Notes under the pieces: model-generated
What the model was told of the DNA's origin: nothing
What the model saw: only the letters and a program-made list of their open reading frames with translations
Databases searched by the model: none
Shown: positions 10,232 to 18,541 of the stretch, piece after piece
Layout of the letters: every line of letters begins with the position of its first letter
Numbering within the stretch: position 1 is the stretch's first letter
Source: Prevotella sp. khp7
Lineage (GTDB): Bacteria; Bacteroidota; Bacteroidia; Bacteroidales; Bacteroidaceae
Direction of reading: 5' to 3'
NCBI RefSeq assembly: GCF_900109055.1
Contig: NZ_FOIV01000002.1
Span: 62,001 to 126,000 of the forward strand
Length of the DNA stretch: 64,000 nt
Translations under genes and position numbers: made by a program

Positions 10232-10406
10232 CTTTCTTCTCTTCCTTTATGTCCTCTTTGAGATCCGTCACCTCGTTCAAGCCCTCTTTAAAACTCTTCA
10301 CGCCTTTGCCAAGACCTTTCATGAGTTCGGGAATCTTCTTGCCACCAAAGAACAGCAAAAAGATAAGAGCGATAATAAGAATCTCTTGCATACCTAATCC
10401 AAACAT
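10224..10406 (-). CDS. tatA: Twin-arginine translocase subunit TatA/E
   Basis: A 60-residue protein: a short periplasmic N-terminus, one membrane helix ([19 protein letters not shown]) with the FGGKKIPEL hinge, an amphipathic helix and a charged tail. That is the complete TatA plan. No tatB is next to it, so the window suggests a minimal TatAC system of the kind known in Gram-positives and many Bacteroidota, with TatA doing both jobs. Confidence 0.95.
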   Translation of the reverse strand: MFGLGMQEILIIALIFLLFFGGKKIPELMKGLGKGVKSFKEGLNEVTDLKEDIKEEKKDE

Positions 10407-10433
10407 ATTCCTTTAGTTTTTTAGTTTATTCTG

Positions 10434-10441
10434 CAAATATA
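10434..10441 (-). promoter_or_regulatory. Promoter -7 box of the tat operon
   Basis: Read on the minus strand, TATATTTG matches TAnnTTTG, with a CTTG 19 nt upstream as a weak -33 box. The tatA start lies 28 nt downstream. Confidence 0.6.
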
Positions 10442-10488
10442 CAAAGAAATCTCGGTAAATCAAGCATTCGCTATGATTTATTAACAAA

Positions 10489-11193
10489 TCAGTACGCAAC
10501 ATAGGGCAACAGACGGTTGATGGCCTCCTGAGGAAAGTCTTTCGACAATTTCAAATCGTAGAGTGATTTAATGGGGCCATGCAGACGACGGTAGTCTGTG
10601 ATAGCTCGTGCCTGATAGAAGTTGATATAGGGATGGCGCTTGAGTTCGTTCAGGCTCAACTGGTTGATGTTTAGTTTTCGCGGCGAAGCATTTTGGACAA
10701 CCAGATAGTCTTTGGCATCTAAAGGAAAATCCTCGATTTCATCGAGTTGGTCGACACTGACATAACCACCCAGACGTTGTCCGTATTGTACAATCTTGCG
10801 GGCAAAATATGGCCCAATGCCAGGAACAGTCTTGAGTGCGGCAGTGTCGGCTGTATTTAAAATAACATGTTCGCCCTCGCTGATCTTTATCTGATAACGG
10901 GCTACTAGCGAGTCATGTTCTCGGTTGCTCAGCGCATGCCCACGACGGAAAGCCGTATCGCGATAAACCACCTTGGTACGTACATAAACCATCTGTGGAT
11001 GCTGCTTATACCGTTGTTTGTAAGCCTGATGTTCTTTTTCTTTTCTGATGGTGTCAGCGGAAGAAAAGGTATTGGTATCCTTCTCAGCCCTACCCGTGAA
11101 AATAATGATTCCAAAAGCAATCAGCATGACGCAAAGCGCGGAAAGAATAACTTTGCGATCAGACTTCTGCAGATAGAAGAACTCACGAATCAT
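10489..11193 (-). CDS. Helix-hairpin-helix protein (ComEA-like)
   Basis: A 234-residue protein with one membrane helix near the N-terminus (about residues 16-34), a charged linker, and three helix-hairpin-helix type segments in the C-terminal half (for example KTVPGIGPYFARKIVQYG, and the LNELKRHPYINFYQARAI and LYDLKLSKDF repeats). ComEA proteins bind DNA at the outer face of the membrane during uptake; many Bacteroidota relatives carry several HhH units and have unproven roles. I chose the ATG at 11193, which overlaps the upstream transporter stop as ATGA; a longer frame reaching 11265 would lie inside that gene. The overlap suggests translational coupling. Confidence 0.85.
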   Translation of the reverse strand: MIREFFYLQKSDRKVILSALCVMLIAFGIIIFTGRAEKDTNTFSSADTIRKEKEHQAYKQRYKQHPQMVYVRTKVVYRDTAFRRGHALSNREHDSLVARYQIKISEGEHVILNTADTAALKTVPGIGPYFARKIVQYGQRLGGYVSVDQLDEIEDFPLDAKDYLVVQNASPRKLNINQLSLNELKRHPYINFYQARAITDYRRLHGPIKSLYDLKLSKDFPQEAINRLLPYVAY

Positions 11194-12542
11194 AACACGC
11201 CAAACTGATGGAGGAATATCAGGACTATACAAACGGGTACGACATATCGGATGGAGAAATACCACGCCCTGAAGAATGTTTCCTTAAGCACGCCGCCATT
11301 GGTGAACTCATCCTGCACCAACTTACGATTTACGAACCAACCTAGCATAATACTCGTGAGGAAAGCGCCAGACGGCAGCATCAACTGGGCGGTCAGAAAA
11401 TCGCAGAAGTCAAGTAGTGACATACCGAAGAGTCGTAAATGGCTATAAGCTCCCACTGACAGTGAACAGAATACAGCAATCAGCGAACAAACAACAGTTA
11501 ACACCCAAGCAGCTCGCCGACGAGGCAGATGAAGCTCTTCATGAAAGAAGGCCGTACCTATCTCATGCATGGAAATGGTAGACGTCAGAGCAGCAAACAC
11601 CAACAAGGCATAAAACAGAATGGCAATGACATAACCAACCACAGGCATAGAAGCAAAGGCTTGCTGAAATACATTAGGCAAGGTAATAAAAATAAGCGAA
11701 GGACCACTATCAGGTTGCACACCGACAGAGAAAGCCGCAGGGAATATCATGAGACCAGCCAGGATAGCGATGCCAGAATCGAGTAAAGCAATCTGTGTAG
11801 CTGAGTGCAGCAGATTAGTATCACGCTTAAAGTATGAAGCATAGGTACAAAGACAAGCAGTTCCAAGACTTAATGAGAAGAATGCCTGCCCTAAAGCTTC
11901 CAGAAACACATCACTGCTCACCTTCGAGAAATCCGGTTTCAACAAGAACTCAATACCCGCAGAGGCACCAGGCAACAAGCAGGAGGCCACCACCAGAATG
12001 AGCAGAAGCACCAGAAGCAAGGGCATGAGAAGCTTAGAAGCGCGTTCAATCCCCTTCTCCACCCCCTGAGCCACCACCAGATGGGTAATCAAGACAAAGG
12101 CTACTGCCCAAAGACATGGTTTAACAGGGGAGCCACTGAACTGTTTAAAGTAATCTACCACATAGGCAGGATCGCCAACCAGTTGTCCAGCAATGGATGC
12201 ATACAAATACTGAAGGCACCAGCCCGCCACCACGGCATAGAAACCCAGAATTATGGTTGAGGTAAGAATACCCAGATAGCCAACAAATCGCCATGGCCGA
12301 CCTCCCATAGTAGCATAGGCACGTGCGGCATTGGTCTGGGCATGACGACCTACGACGAACTCACTCACCATGCCAGGGATACCCAGAAGCAGCACACAGG
12401 CAAAATAAACAAGAATAAAAGCAGCACCGCCATTCTGTCCCGTCATAAACGGGAAGCGCCAGATGTTGCCTAACCCTACCGCAGAACCAGCAGTTGCCAA
12501 AACGATGGCAAGCCTACTACCAAATGTACCTCTCTTCGTCAT
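11190..12542 (-). CDS. SNF-family sodium-dependent transporter
   Basis: A 450-residue membrane protein with the SNF signature ATAGSAVGLGNIWRFPF in the first helix, about 11-12 helices, and the sodium-site regions SLGTACLCTYASYF and the PAAFSVGVQPDSGPSLIF block. The family imports amino acids or related amines with Na+. It is about 60% identical by eye to the protein encoded immediately upstream. Its ATG directly follows the stop of that gene (TAAATG) and its own stop overlaps the HhH gene. The substrate cannot be assigned. Confidence 0.93.
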   Translation of the reverse strand: MTKRGTFGSRLAIVLATAGSAVGLGNIWRFPFMTGQNGGAAFILVYFACVLLLGIPGMVSEFVVGRHAQTNAARAYATMGGRPWRFVGYLGILTSTIILGFYAVVAGWCLQYLYASIAGQLVGDPAYVVDYFKQFSGSPVKPCLWAVAFVLITHLVVAQGVEKGIERASKLLMPLLLVLLLILVVASCLLPGASAGIEFLLKPDFSKVSSDVFLEALGQAFFSLSLGTACLCTYASYFKRDTNLLHSATQIALLDSGIAILAGLMIFPAAFSVGVQPDSGPSLIFITLPNVFQQAFASMPVVGYVIAILFYALLVFAALTSTISMHEIGTAFFHEELHLPRRRAAWVLTVVCSLIAVFCSLSVGAYSHLRLFGMSLLDFCDFLTAQLMLPSGAFLTSIMLGWFVNRKLVQDEFTNGGVLKETFFRAWYFSIRYVVPVCIVLIFLHQFGVL

Positions 12543-13907
12543 TTACAGCAGTCCGAATTGATGTAGGAAGATAAAGAGAATGCAGATAGGACATACATAC
12601 TTCACCAAGAAAAGATAGAGATGAAACAGCCGGCCATTATCAAGCGTTCCCATGTTAGTGAACTCATCGCGAACAATCTTATGGGGCACAAACCAACCAA
12701 GGAATATGCAGGTAAGGAAGCCCACCATTGGCAAGAACAACTGTCCTGTGACGAAATCAAACAAATCGAAGAGCGTCATGCCAAACAAACGGAACCCACT
12801 CAGCGAGCCCAATGATAATGAGCAGAAGATCCCAAGGATGATACAGCACACCGCCACAGCCAGCGCTGCGCGCTTACGAGTAGTTCCCATCTCCTCTTCA
12901 AGGAATGCCGTGCTCACTTCATGAAGCGACATCAGTGAAGTTAGGGCTGCCATCGACAGAAGGATATAGAACAAGACGGCAATGATATAGCCAAGGCTGG
13001 AGATACCACCGAAAGCCTGCTGAAACACATTAGGCAGGGTGATGAATATCAGCGAAGGGCCGCTGTCTGGATTGACGCCAACAGAAAACGCAGCAGGAAA
13101 AATAACCAATCCCGCGAGCAGAGCTACTAAGAAGTCGATGATTCCTATCTGTATAGCCGAACCAGCCAGATTGGTTTGCTTTGAGAAGTAGCTGGCATAC
13201 GTACAGATACAGCCCATAGCAATACTCAGAGAATAGAACGATTGGCCAAGAGCCGCTAAGAACACATCACCATTTACCTTTGACATATCAGGCTTGAACA
13301 GAAATTCGATACCTTTCTGGGCATCAGGCAGCATGCATGAGGCAGCCACGATAATCAATAATAGTATAAATAAGGTGGGCATCATGAGCTTTGAAGCCCG
13401 CTCAATACCATCACGCACACCATGGGCGATAATCATATAAGTGGCAAACAGAATAAGAAACGTCCAGAATACTGGCTTTACCGGGTCTTGCGAAAAAGTC
13501 ACAAAATAGTTGCTGATATATTCAGGATCACCCTGCAACTTACCCATCAGCGATGCCCATATATACTCTAAGCACCAGCCCGAAACCACTGCATAATAAC
13601 TGGAGATGAGGAATCCCGTTAAAACGCCCATATAGCCGATAACCGACCATATGGAACCTCCTGACATCTTGCGGAACGCCCTAGCCGTGTTTGCCTGCCC
13701 GTGACGACCGATGATAAACTCACTAATCATGCAAGGGATGCCAAGGAGCAAAATACAGAAGATATATATAATGATAAACACAGCACCGCCATTCTGACCT
13801 GTCATATAGGGGAAGCGCCAAATATTCCCTAACCCCACAGCCGAACCTGCAGTTGCCAGAATAACGCCAAGTTTGCTACCGAAACTGGCCCTTTCTAACT
13901 TTGACAT
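12543..13907 (-). CDS. SNF-family sodium-dependent transporter
   Basis: A 454-residue paralogue of the next gene, with the same ATAGSAVGLGNIWRFPY signature and the PAAFSVGVNPDSGPSLIF block. I prefer the ATG at 13907 (MSKLERASFG), which aligns with the paralogue's N-terminus; an ATG at 13922 is possible but lies only about 10 nt after the -7 box. It is first in a three-gene unit with the second transporter and the HhH protein, likely arisen by tandem duplication. Confidence 0.92.
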   Translation of the reverse strand: MSKLERASFGSKLGVILATAGSAVGLGNIWRFPYMTGQNGGAVFIIIYIFCILLLGIPCMISEFIIGRHGQANTARAFRKMSGGSIWSVIGYMGVLTGFLISSYYAVVSGWCLEYIWASLMGKLQGDPEYISNYFVTFSQDPVKPVFWTFLILFATYMIIAHGVRDGIERASKLMMPTLFILLLIIVAASCMLPDAQKGIEFLFKPDMSKVNGDVFLAALGQSFYSLSIAMGCICTYASYFSKQTNLAGSAIQIGIIDFLVALLAGLVIFPAAFSVGVNPDSGPSLIFITLPNVFQQAFGGISSLGYIIAVLFYILLSMAALTSLMSLHEVSTAFLEEEMGTTRKRAALAVAVCCIILGIFCSLSLGSLSGFRLFGMTLFDLFDFVTGQLFLPMVGFLTCIFLGWFVPHKIVRDEFTNMGTLDNGRLFHLYLFLVKYVCPICILFIFLHQFGLL

Positions 13908-13928
13908 ATTAACTTTTCTCATCTTTCG

Positions 13929-13960
13929 TTTGCAAAAGTATAAATTATTTCTTAATTTTG
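13929..13960 (+). promoter_or_regulatory. VanZ-gene promoter
   Basis: TTTG (13929-13932), exactly 20 nt, TAATTTTG (13953-13960). The start codon follows 20 nt later, which supports starting the gene at 13981 rather than at an upstream in-frame ATG. Confidence 0.75.
13933..13940 (-). promoter_or_regulatory. -7 box of the SNF transporter operon
   Basis: Read on the minus strand this is TACTTTTG. It interleaves with the divergent VanZ promoter, so the two units probably compete for RNA polymerase. Confidence 0.55.
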
Positions 13961-13980
13961 CGCCTAAATCGCAAGTAAAT

Positions 13981-14376
13981 ATGAGTTTTTTGTTTCATTT
14001 AGTAAAGAGATACCCCTTTTCGGATGTGTTTATTCTGGCAATCTGGATTCTTTCGCTCGTTCCGTTTTTCCCGGAGACACCACTCGATAACGTTAGGTTC
14101 ATTGATAAATGGGTACACTTCGTCATGTACGGCGGGACCTTCACCATTTTATGGATAGAGTATACTGTCAAGCACAATAAGCCTGATTATGAGAAACTTT
14201 TCTTCTGGGCATGGCTGATGCCTATCATCATGAGTGGCATCATAGAACTATTACAGGAATATTGCACGGGCGGACACCGCAGCGGCGACTGGCTTGACTT
14301 TGCCGCCAACGCCACTGGGGTAACTATTGCCGCGCTTATCGGTCTGCTGATTCTTCGCCTTTCCCCCAAGCGGTGA
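13981..14376 (+). CDS. VanZ family membrane protein
   Basis: A 131-residue protein with four membrane segments and the VanZ-type motifs DKWVHFVMYG in the second helix region and the LLQEYCTGGHRSGDWLDFAANATG segment. Small VanZ-like proteins of this size are common in Bacteroidota with unproven roles; VanZ itself gives low-level teicoplanin resistance. The last 41 nt overlap the end of the CYTH gene on the other strand. Confidence 0.88.
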   Translation: MSFLFHLVKRYPFSDVFILAIWILSLVPFFPETPLDNVRFIDKWVHFVMYGGTFTILWIEYTVKHNKPDYEKLFFWAWLMPIIMSGIIELLQEYCTGGHRSGDWLDFAANATGVTIAALIGLLILRLSPKR

Positions 14377-14836
14377 AAGGGTTCTTCAACAGGTGTGCGT
14401 TATAGTAACGGCGGTCGCCAGTCACCTCACGACCAATGAAGTCTGGCTTTTCAAAGGGTTCATCTTCTGACTGCAGTTCTACCTCAGCCATCACCAGTCC
14501 CTCATTCTCGCCATAGAACTCATCAACCTCGAAAGTATGCGAGCCACTTTTTACGAGATAGCGGGTCTTATCGATGCTGCCGGGTTCGCAGAGTTTCATC
14601 AACTGGGTTGCCTCCTCGAGGGTTATCTCCTTCTCGAACTCATAGCGACTCAGTCCATCGGCATTCGAAGGTCCCTTAATAGTCAGATATCCGCGGTTGT
14701 CACGGATACGCACCCTAACGGTACGACCGTGACCACTACAGATATAACCTTGACAGATGCGACTGCTACTGAAAGCCTGTCGCTTGTAATCATCGTTACG
14801 AACCAGAAACTTTCGTTCTATCTCCAGTCCGCTCAT
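14336..14836 (-). CDS. CYTH domain protein
   Basis: A 166-residue protein starting MSGLEIERKFLV, the characteristic EIERKF strand of the CYTH (triphosphate tunnel) superfamily, followed by the RVRIRDNRGYLTIKG and RYEFEKEI strands whose charged residues line the tunnel. Members bind Mg2+ and triphosphate or polyphosphate. I start it at 14836 because the motif begins there and this ATG overlaps the stop of the upstream small gene (TAATG). It is last in the unit acyl-CoA ligase, prfB, small membrane protein, CYTH. Confidence 0.9.
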   Translation of the reverse strand: MSGLEIERKFLVRNDDYKRQAFSSSRICQGYICSGHGRTVRVRIRDNRGYLTIKGPSNADGLSRYEFEKEITLEEATQLMKLCEPGSIDKTRYLVKSGSHTFEVDEFYGENEGLVMAEVELQSEDEPFEKPDFIGREVTGDRRYYNAHLLKNPFTAWGKGEESADR

Positions 14837-14994
14837 TAAGATACGATGAAGATAGAGTAGACGACAAACAGAACGGCGAGAACTACCAATACACCGAAAA
14901 TCCATTCGAGTACTTTCTTACCGCCTTGTTCCTGCTTCTTCTGATAAGCCACCTTTTTCTGGGTGCTCTTTGATGCTTTTGCAATCTGTGCCAT
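14836..14994 (-). CDS. Small membrane protein (52 residues)
   Basis: The frame begins MAQIAKASKSTQKKVAYQKK, is rich in Lys and Gln for 27 residues, and then has one membrane helix of about 20 residues (WIFGVLVVLAVLFVVYSIF). It lies 40 nt after prfB, and its stop shares a base with the CYTH start (TAATG), which indicates translational coupling. A Lys-rich N-terminus with a C-terminal helix suggests an inner-membrane protein with its basic part in the cytoplasm. I do not recognise a named family. Confidence 0.75.
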   Translation of the reverse strand: MAQIAKASKSTQKKVAYQKKQEQGGKKVLEWIFGVLVVLAVLFVVYSIFIVS

Positions 14995-15034
14995 AATTCA
15001 AAATGTTTTTATTGTTATTCTTGTTGTTTGTTTT

Positions 15035-16159
15035 CTATTGCTCATCATCATTGACGGGGAACTCCATCAGGTAAGCCTTGATGAAATCATCGATCTTACC
15101 ATCCATCACGCCATCAACATCTGTTGTCTGATAGTTGGTGCGGTGGTCTTTGACACGACGGTCATCGAACACGTAGCTTCGAATCTGACTACCCCACTCG
15201 ATCTTCTTCTTACCTGCCTCAATCTTCGCTTGAGCTTCCAGGCGTTTCTGCATGGCGCGGTCGTAGAGCTGTGAGCGAAGCAAAGTCAGAGCGCGCTCCT
15301 TATTCTTCGGCTGGTCGCGGGTTTCAGTATTCTCAATCAGGATTTCCTCTTCTTCACCAGTATCAGGGTCGGTATACCAATAGCGCAAACGGACACCCGA
15401 CTCCACCTTATTAACATTCTGACCACCAGCGCCAGAGCTACGGAACGTATCCCATGAAAGCTTGGCAGGATCGACATAGACCTCGATGGTATCGTCGACC
15501 AGGGGAGATACAAAGACAGAAGCGAACGACGTCATACGCTTGCCCTGAGCATTAAACGGACTGACACGCACCAGACGATGCACACCATTCTCGCTCTTAA
15601 GATAGCCGTAGGCATAATCGCCACCCTCTATCTGCATAGTGACACTCTTGATGCCGGCATCATCGCCATCAAGGATGTTCGAGATCGACACCTTATAGCC
15701 ATGAGCCTCAGCCCAGCGCATATACATACGCATCAGCATCGAAGCCCAGTCCTGAGCCTCGGTACCACCAGCGCCAGAATTAATCTTCAGCACTGCGTCC
15801 ATAGGGTCTTCTTTCTGACGGAGCATGTTCTTCAATTCAAGTTCCTCAATGGCCTTAATGGCTTTGGCGTAGTTCTCATCCACCTCTTCCTCAGTCACCA
15901 TCTCGTCTTTATAGAAGTCGAAGGCCAGCTGCAACTCGTCGGCAAGGGTGCGAACCTCTTTATAACCATCGAGCCACTTCTTGATACCCTTCACTTTCTT
16001 CATCTGTTCTTCTGCTCGCTGACGGTCTTCCCAGAAGTCAGGAGCCTGCGTACGAAGATCTTCCTCCTCGTACTCTATCTTCTTCTTATCTATCTCAAGA
16101 TAACGGTGCAGTGCATCTGCACGTTCTAATACATCTTTCAGTTGGTCTTGCGTAATCAT
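15035..16159 (-). CDS. prfB: Peptide chain release factor 2
   Basis: A 374-residue release factor with the GGQ motif (SGAGGQNVNKVES) and the RF2-type stop-recognition tripeptide SPF (VRVSPFNAQGKR). RF2 terminates translation at UGA and UAA. The usual programmed +1 frameshift near codon 25 is absent: the reading frame continues TAT CTT GAG where the frameshifting type has TAT CTT TGA. It lies 3 nt after the acyl-CoA ligase gene. Confidence 0.97.
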   Translation of the reverse strand: MITQDQLKDVLERADALHRYLEIDKKKIEYEEEDLRTQAPDFWEDRQRAEEQMKKVKGIKKWLDGYKEVRTLADELQLAFDFYKDEMVTEEEVDENYAKAIKAIEELELKNMLRQKEDPMDAVLKINSGAGGTEAQDWASMLMRMYMRWAEAHGYKVSISNILDGDDAGIKSVTMQIEGGDYAYGYLKSENGVHRLVRVSPFNAQGKRMTSFASVFVSPLVDDTIEVYVDPAKLSWDTFRSSGAGGQNVNKVESGVRLRYWYTDPDTGEEEEILIENTETRDQPKNKERALTLLRSQLYDRAMQKRLEAQAKIEAGKKKIEWGSQIRSYVFDDRRVKDHRTNYQTTDVDGVMDGKIDDFIKAYLMEFPVNDDEQ

Positions 16160-16162
16160 ATT

Positions 16163-17977
16163 CTATTCAGCATACATAGCGTCGATTTCCTTCGCATAAT
16201 TTACGTTCAGCACTCGGCGTTTAATCTTCAGCGTATTCGTGAGTTCGCCCCTCTCCATTGAGAAGTGATGAGGCAGCAAAGTGAAACGCTTCACCTGCTC
16301 GTAATGAGCCAGCTGCTGCTGTAAAGTGTCTATGCGTTCCTTCATCATCTCGTAAATCTGGGGATTGGCACACAACTGCTCACGGTTCTCAAAAGCGATA
16401 CGATGCTCACGAGCATACTCCTCCAGCAACGGATAGACTGGGATAATCAGAGCCGACACGAACTTCCGCTGGTCGGCGATGATAGCGATCTGGTCGATAT
16501 ACTTATCAACAAGCAGTTTCGACTCAATCATCTGAGGCGCAATATACTTACCATTTGACGTCTTATAAAGGTCCTTGATACGTTCCTTCAGGAACAGTTC
16601 GCCTCCTTTCAGATAGCCAGAGTCGCCTGTCTTGAAGTATCCGTCGTCTGTAAAGGCAGCCTTTGTCAGGTCGTCGCGGTTATAATAGCCACGAGTAATG
16701 GTGGGGCCCTTCAAGAGCACTTCGCCCTCATCGCTGATTTTGATGTCGATGCCCTCGATGGGGATTCCTACTCCACCTACGGTATACGGCTCGCCAAGAT
16801 GATTACAACTAACGGTAGCCAGACTCTCCGTCAAGCCGTAGCCCACAATCATATTGATACCGATGGCATGTACGAACTCCTCGACCTTGGGATTCACCGT
16901 GGCACCTGCCGTGGGGAAGAAGTGGGCGTTCTCAAGTCCCAGCTCCTTGCGAACCAGAGAGAACACCGTCTTATTGAGCATCTCATACTCCAGATGAAGC
17001 GTCAAAGGCGGGCGCTTACCCTTTGAGATATAGTCGATATTATGTCTCTTACCTACCTTCTCGGCATGGCGGAACAACTTGCGCTTAGCAGGGTTGGCCT
17101 TCTCGATCTGCTCCTGCACACCCATATACACCTTCTCCCAGAAACGGGGAACGCTCGACATACAGGTGGGATGTGTCTCCTTCATCGACTGCTGCACCTC
17201 CTGCGGATAGGTATTCACTATCAGCGTGGCACCTTCCGTCAGACACAGGATTTTCCAGCCCTTCTCGAAGATATGGGTAAATGGCAGGAAGTTCAGCACA
17301 CGGTCTTCCTCTCCTACCGGCACGCATTTGTCATTAGCAATCATAGCGGCATGGTACTGGCCACAGGTCAGGATAACGCCCTTAGAGTCACCGGTGGTTC
17401 CACTGGTATAAAGGATGTTGGCAATATCATCCATCGAAGCCGAGGCCTGCAACTGCTCTACCTCCGACTGACGGGGATTGTTCTCGCCCAGCTTCAGGAA
17501 GTCATCGAAGTAAACAGCGTTCACGTCGTGCTCCGATATCCTGACGGTTCTGTCGAACACGATGATACGCTCCAGCGTCTGGCACATCGTTGCCACACGA
17601 AGGGCCTTGTCATACTGCTCCTGCTCACCCACGAAGAGGAAACGGATCTTGGCATCGCTGACCATGAACTGTATCTGCTGTTCAGAGCTTGTGGCATAGA
17701 AAGGTATAGTGACAGCCCTGATGCCCCATGCACCGAAGTCGCAGAACAGGTACTGCACAGAGTTCTGCGAGAACACACCAATGTTCTCCTGCACCTTGAC
17801 GCCCAGGTTGAGCATGGCATTAGACACTTGCTTGACCGTGGCTGAGAACTGATTCCACGACATCGACTTCCATTGTGTGCCGCCAAAATCCTTATAGATC
17901 AGCGCCTCACGGTTGCCATACTTCATGGCCTGATCGTGAATCAATCGTGATAAATGACTTCTTGTCTGCATAATCAT
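16163..17977 (-). CDS. Long-chain acyl-CoA ligase (AMP-forming)
   Basis: A 604-residue AMP-binding enzyme with the P-loop ILYTSGTTGDSKGVILT, the GYGLTES motif, and the YFKTGDSGYLKGGELFLKERIKD C-terminal hinge. Length and motifs fit bacterial long-chain fatty acid CoA ligases of the FadD15/FACL type, which activate fatty acids at the cytoplasmic face of the membrane. An ATG at 17971 is an equally good start. It is first in the operon with prfB. Confidence 0.92.
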   Translation of the reverse strand: MIMQTRSHLSRLIHDQAMKYGNREALIYKDFGGTQWKSMSWNQFSATVKQVSNAMLNLGVKVQENIGVFSQNSVQYLFCDFGAWGIRAVTIPFYATSSEQQIQFMVSDAKIRFLFVGEQEQYDKALRVATMCQTLERIIVFDRTVRISEHDVNAVYFDDFLKLGENNPRQSEVEQLQASASMDDIANILYTSGTTGDSKGVILTCGQYHAAMIANDKCVPVGEEDRVLNFLPFTHIFEKGWKILCLTEGATLIVNTYPQEVQQSMKETHPTCMSSVPRFWEKVYMGVQEQIEKANPAKRKLFRHAEKVGKRHNIDYISKGKRPPLTLHLEYEMLNKTVFSLVRKELGLENAHFFPTAGATVNPKVEEFVHAIGINMIVGYGLTESLATVSCNHLGEPYTVGGVGIPIEGIDIKISDEGEVLLKGPTITRGYYNRDDLTKAAFTDDGYFKTGDSGYLKGGELFLKERIKDLYKTSNGKYIAPQMIESKLLVDKYIDQIAIIADQRKFVSALIIPVYPLLEEYAREHRIAFENREQLCANPQIYEMMKERIDTLQQQLAHYEQVKRFTLLPHHFSMERGELTNTLKIKRRVLNVNYAKEIDAMYAE

Positions 17978-17993
17978 CTTCTCTAATTCGGTG

Positions 17994-18001
17994 CAAAATT
18001 A
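17994..18001 (-). promoter_or_regulatory. -7 box of the acyl-CoA ligase-prfB operon
   Basis: TAATTTTG on the minus strand, about 17-23 nt before the candidate start codons. Confidence 0.6.
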
Positions 18002-18076
18002 CGTAAAATAGCTTAGATAGCCAAATTATATTGTGGAAAAGATGCCTTATTCCACGAAAACGATGACGTGCTGGCG

Positions 18077-18541
18077 TCAGATATTGATGCCGTAGTTCTG
18101 CTTCACTTCGCTCATCACGAAAGTGCTCTCGATGGCGCTGATGTTACCCACGTCGCCCAACTTGTTAAGCACAAACTCCTGATACTGCTTCATGTCGCGA
18201 GCCCTTACCTTCAACAGATAGTCGTACGAACCCGAGGTGTTATAGCACTCCGTCACCTCCGGGAGGCGCATGATTCTGCGGGTGAAGGCATTAGCCATGT
18301 CGTGGTTAATCTGCTGCAGTTTCACTTTGCAGAACACGAGCAGCCCCTGGTCTAGTTTCTCTGGGTCGAGAATGGCCACATACTTCTTGATATACCCTTG
18401 GCGCTCCAACCGCTTCTGGCGCTCAAACACAGGGGTTGGTGTCAGATGCACGGTGTCGGCCAGTTCCTTGGTCGTCAGTTTTGCATTCCTTTGCAGCGTC
18501 TTCAGTATCTGCAAGTCGGTTTCATCTAATACGTCTGCCAT
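18077..18541 (-). CDS. Lrp/AsnC family transcriptional regulator
   Basis: A 154-residue regulator with an N-terminal helix-turn-helix (LDETDLQILKTLQRNAKLTTKELADTV) and a C-terminal RAM/AsnC ligand-binding domain (EVTECYNTSGSYDYLLKVRARD). Such proteins respond to amino acids and act on nearby or distant amino-acid genes. It stands alone with its own promoter. Confidence 0.93.
   Translation of the reverse strand: MADVLDETDLQILKTLQRNAKLTTKELADTVHLTPTPVFERQKRLERQGYIKKYVAILDPEKLDQGLLVFCKVKLQQINHDMANAFTRRIMRLPEVTECYNTSGSYDYLLKVRARDMKQYQEFVLNKLGDVGNISAIESTFVMSEVKQNYGINI

Noticed and set aside
17042..17845. A 267-residue His/Leu-rich frame on the plus strand
   Set aside because: It lies wholly opposite the acyl-CoA ligase gene and reflects that gene's codon bias.
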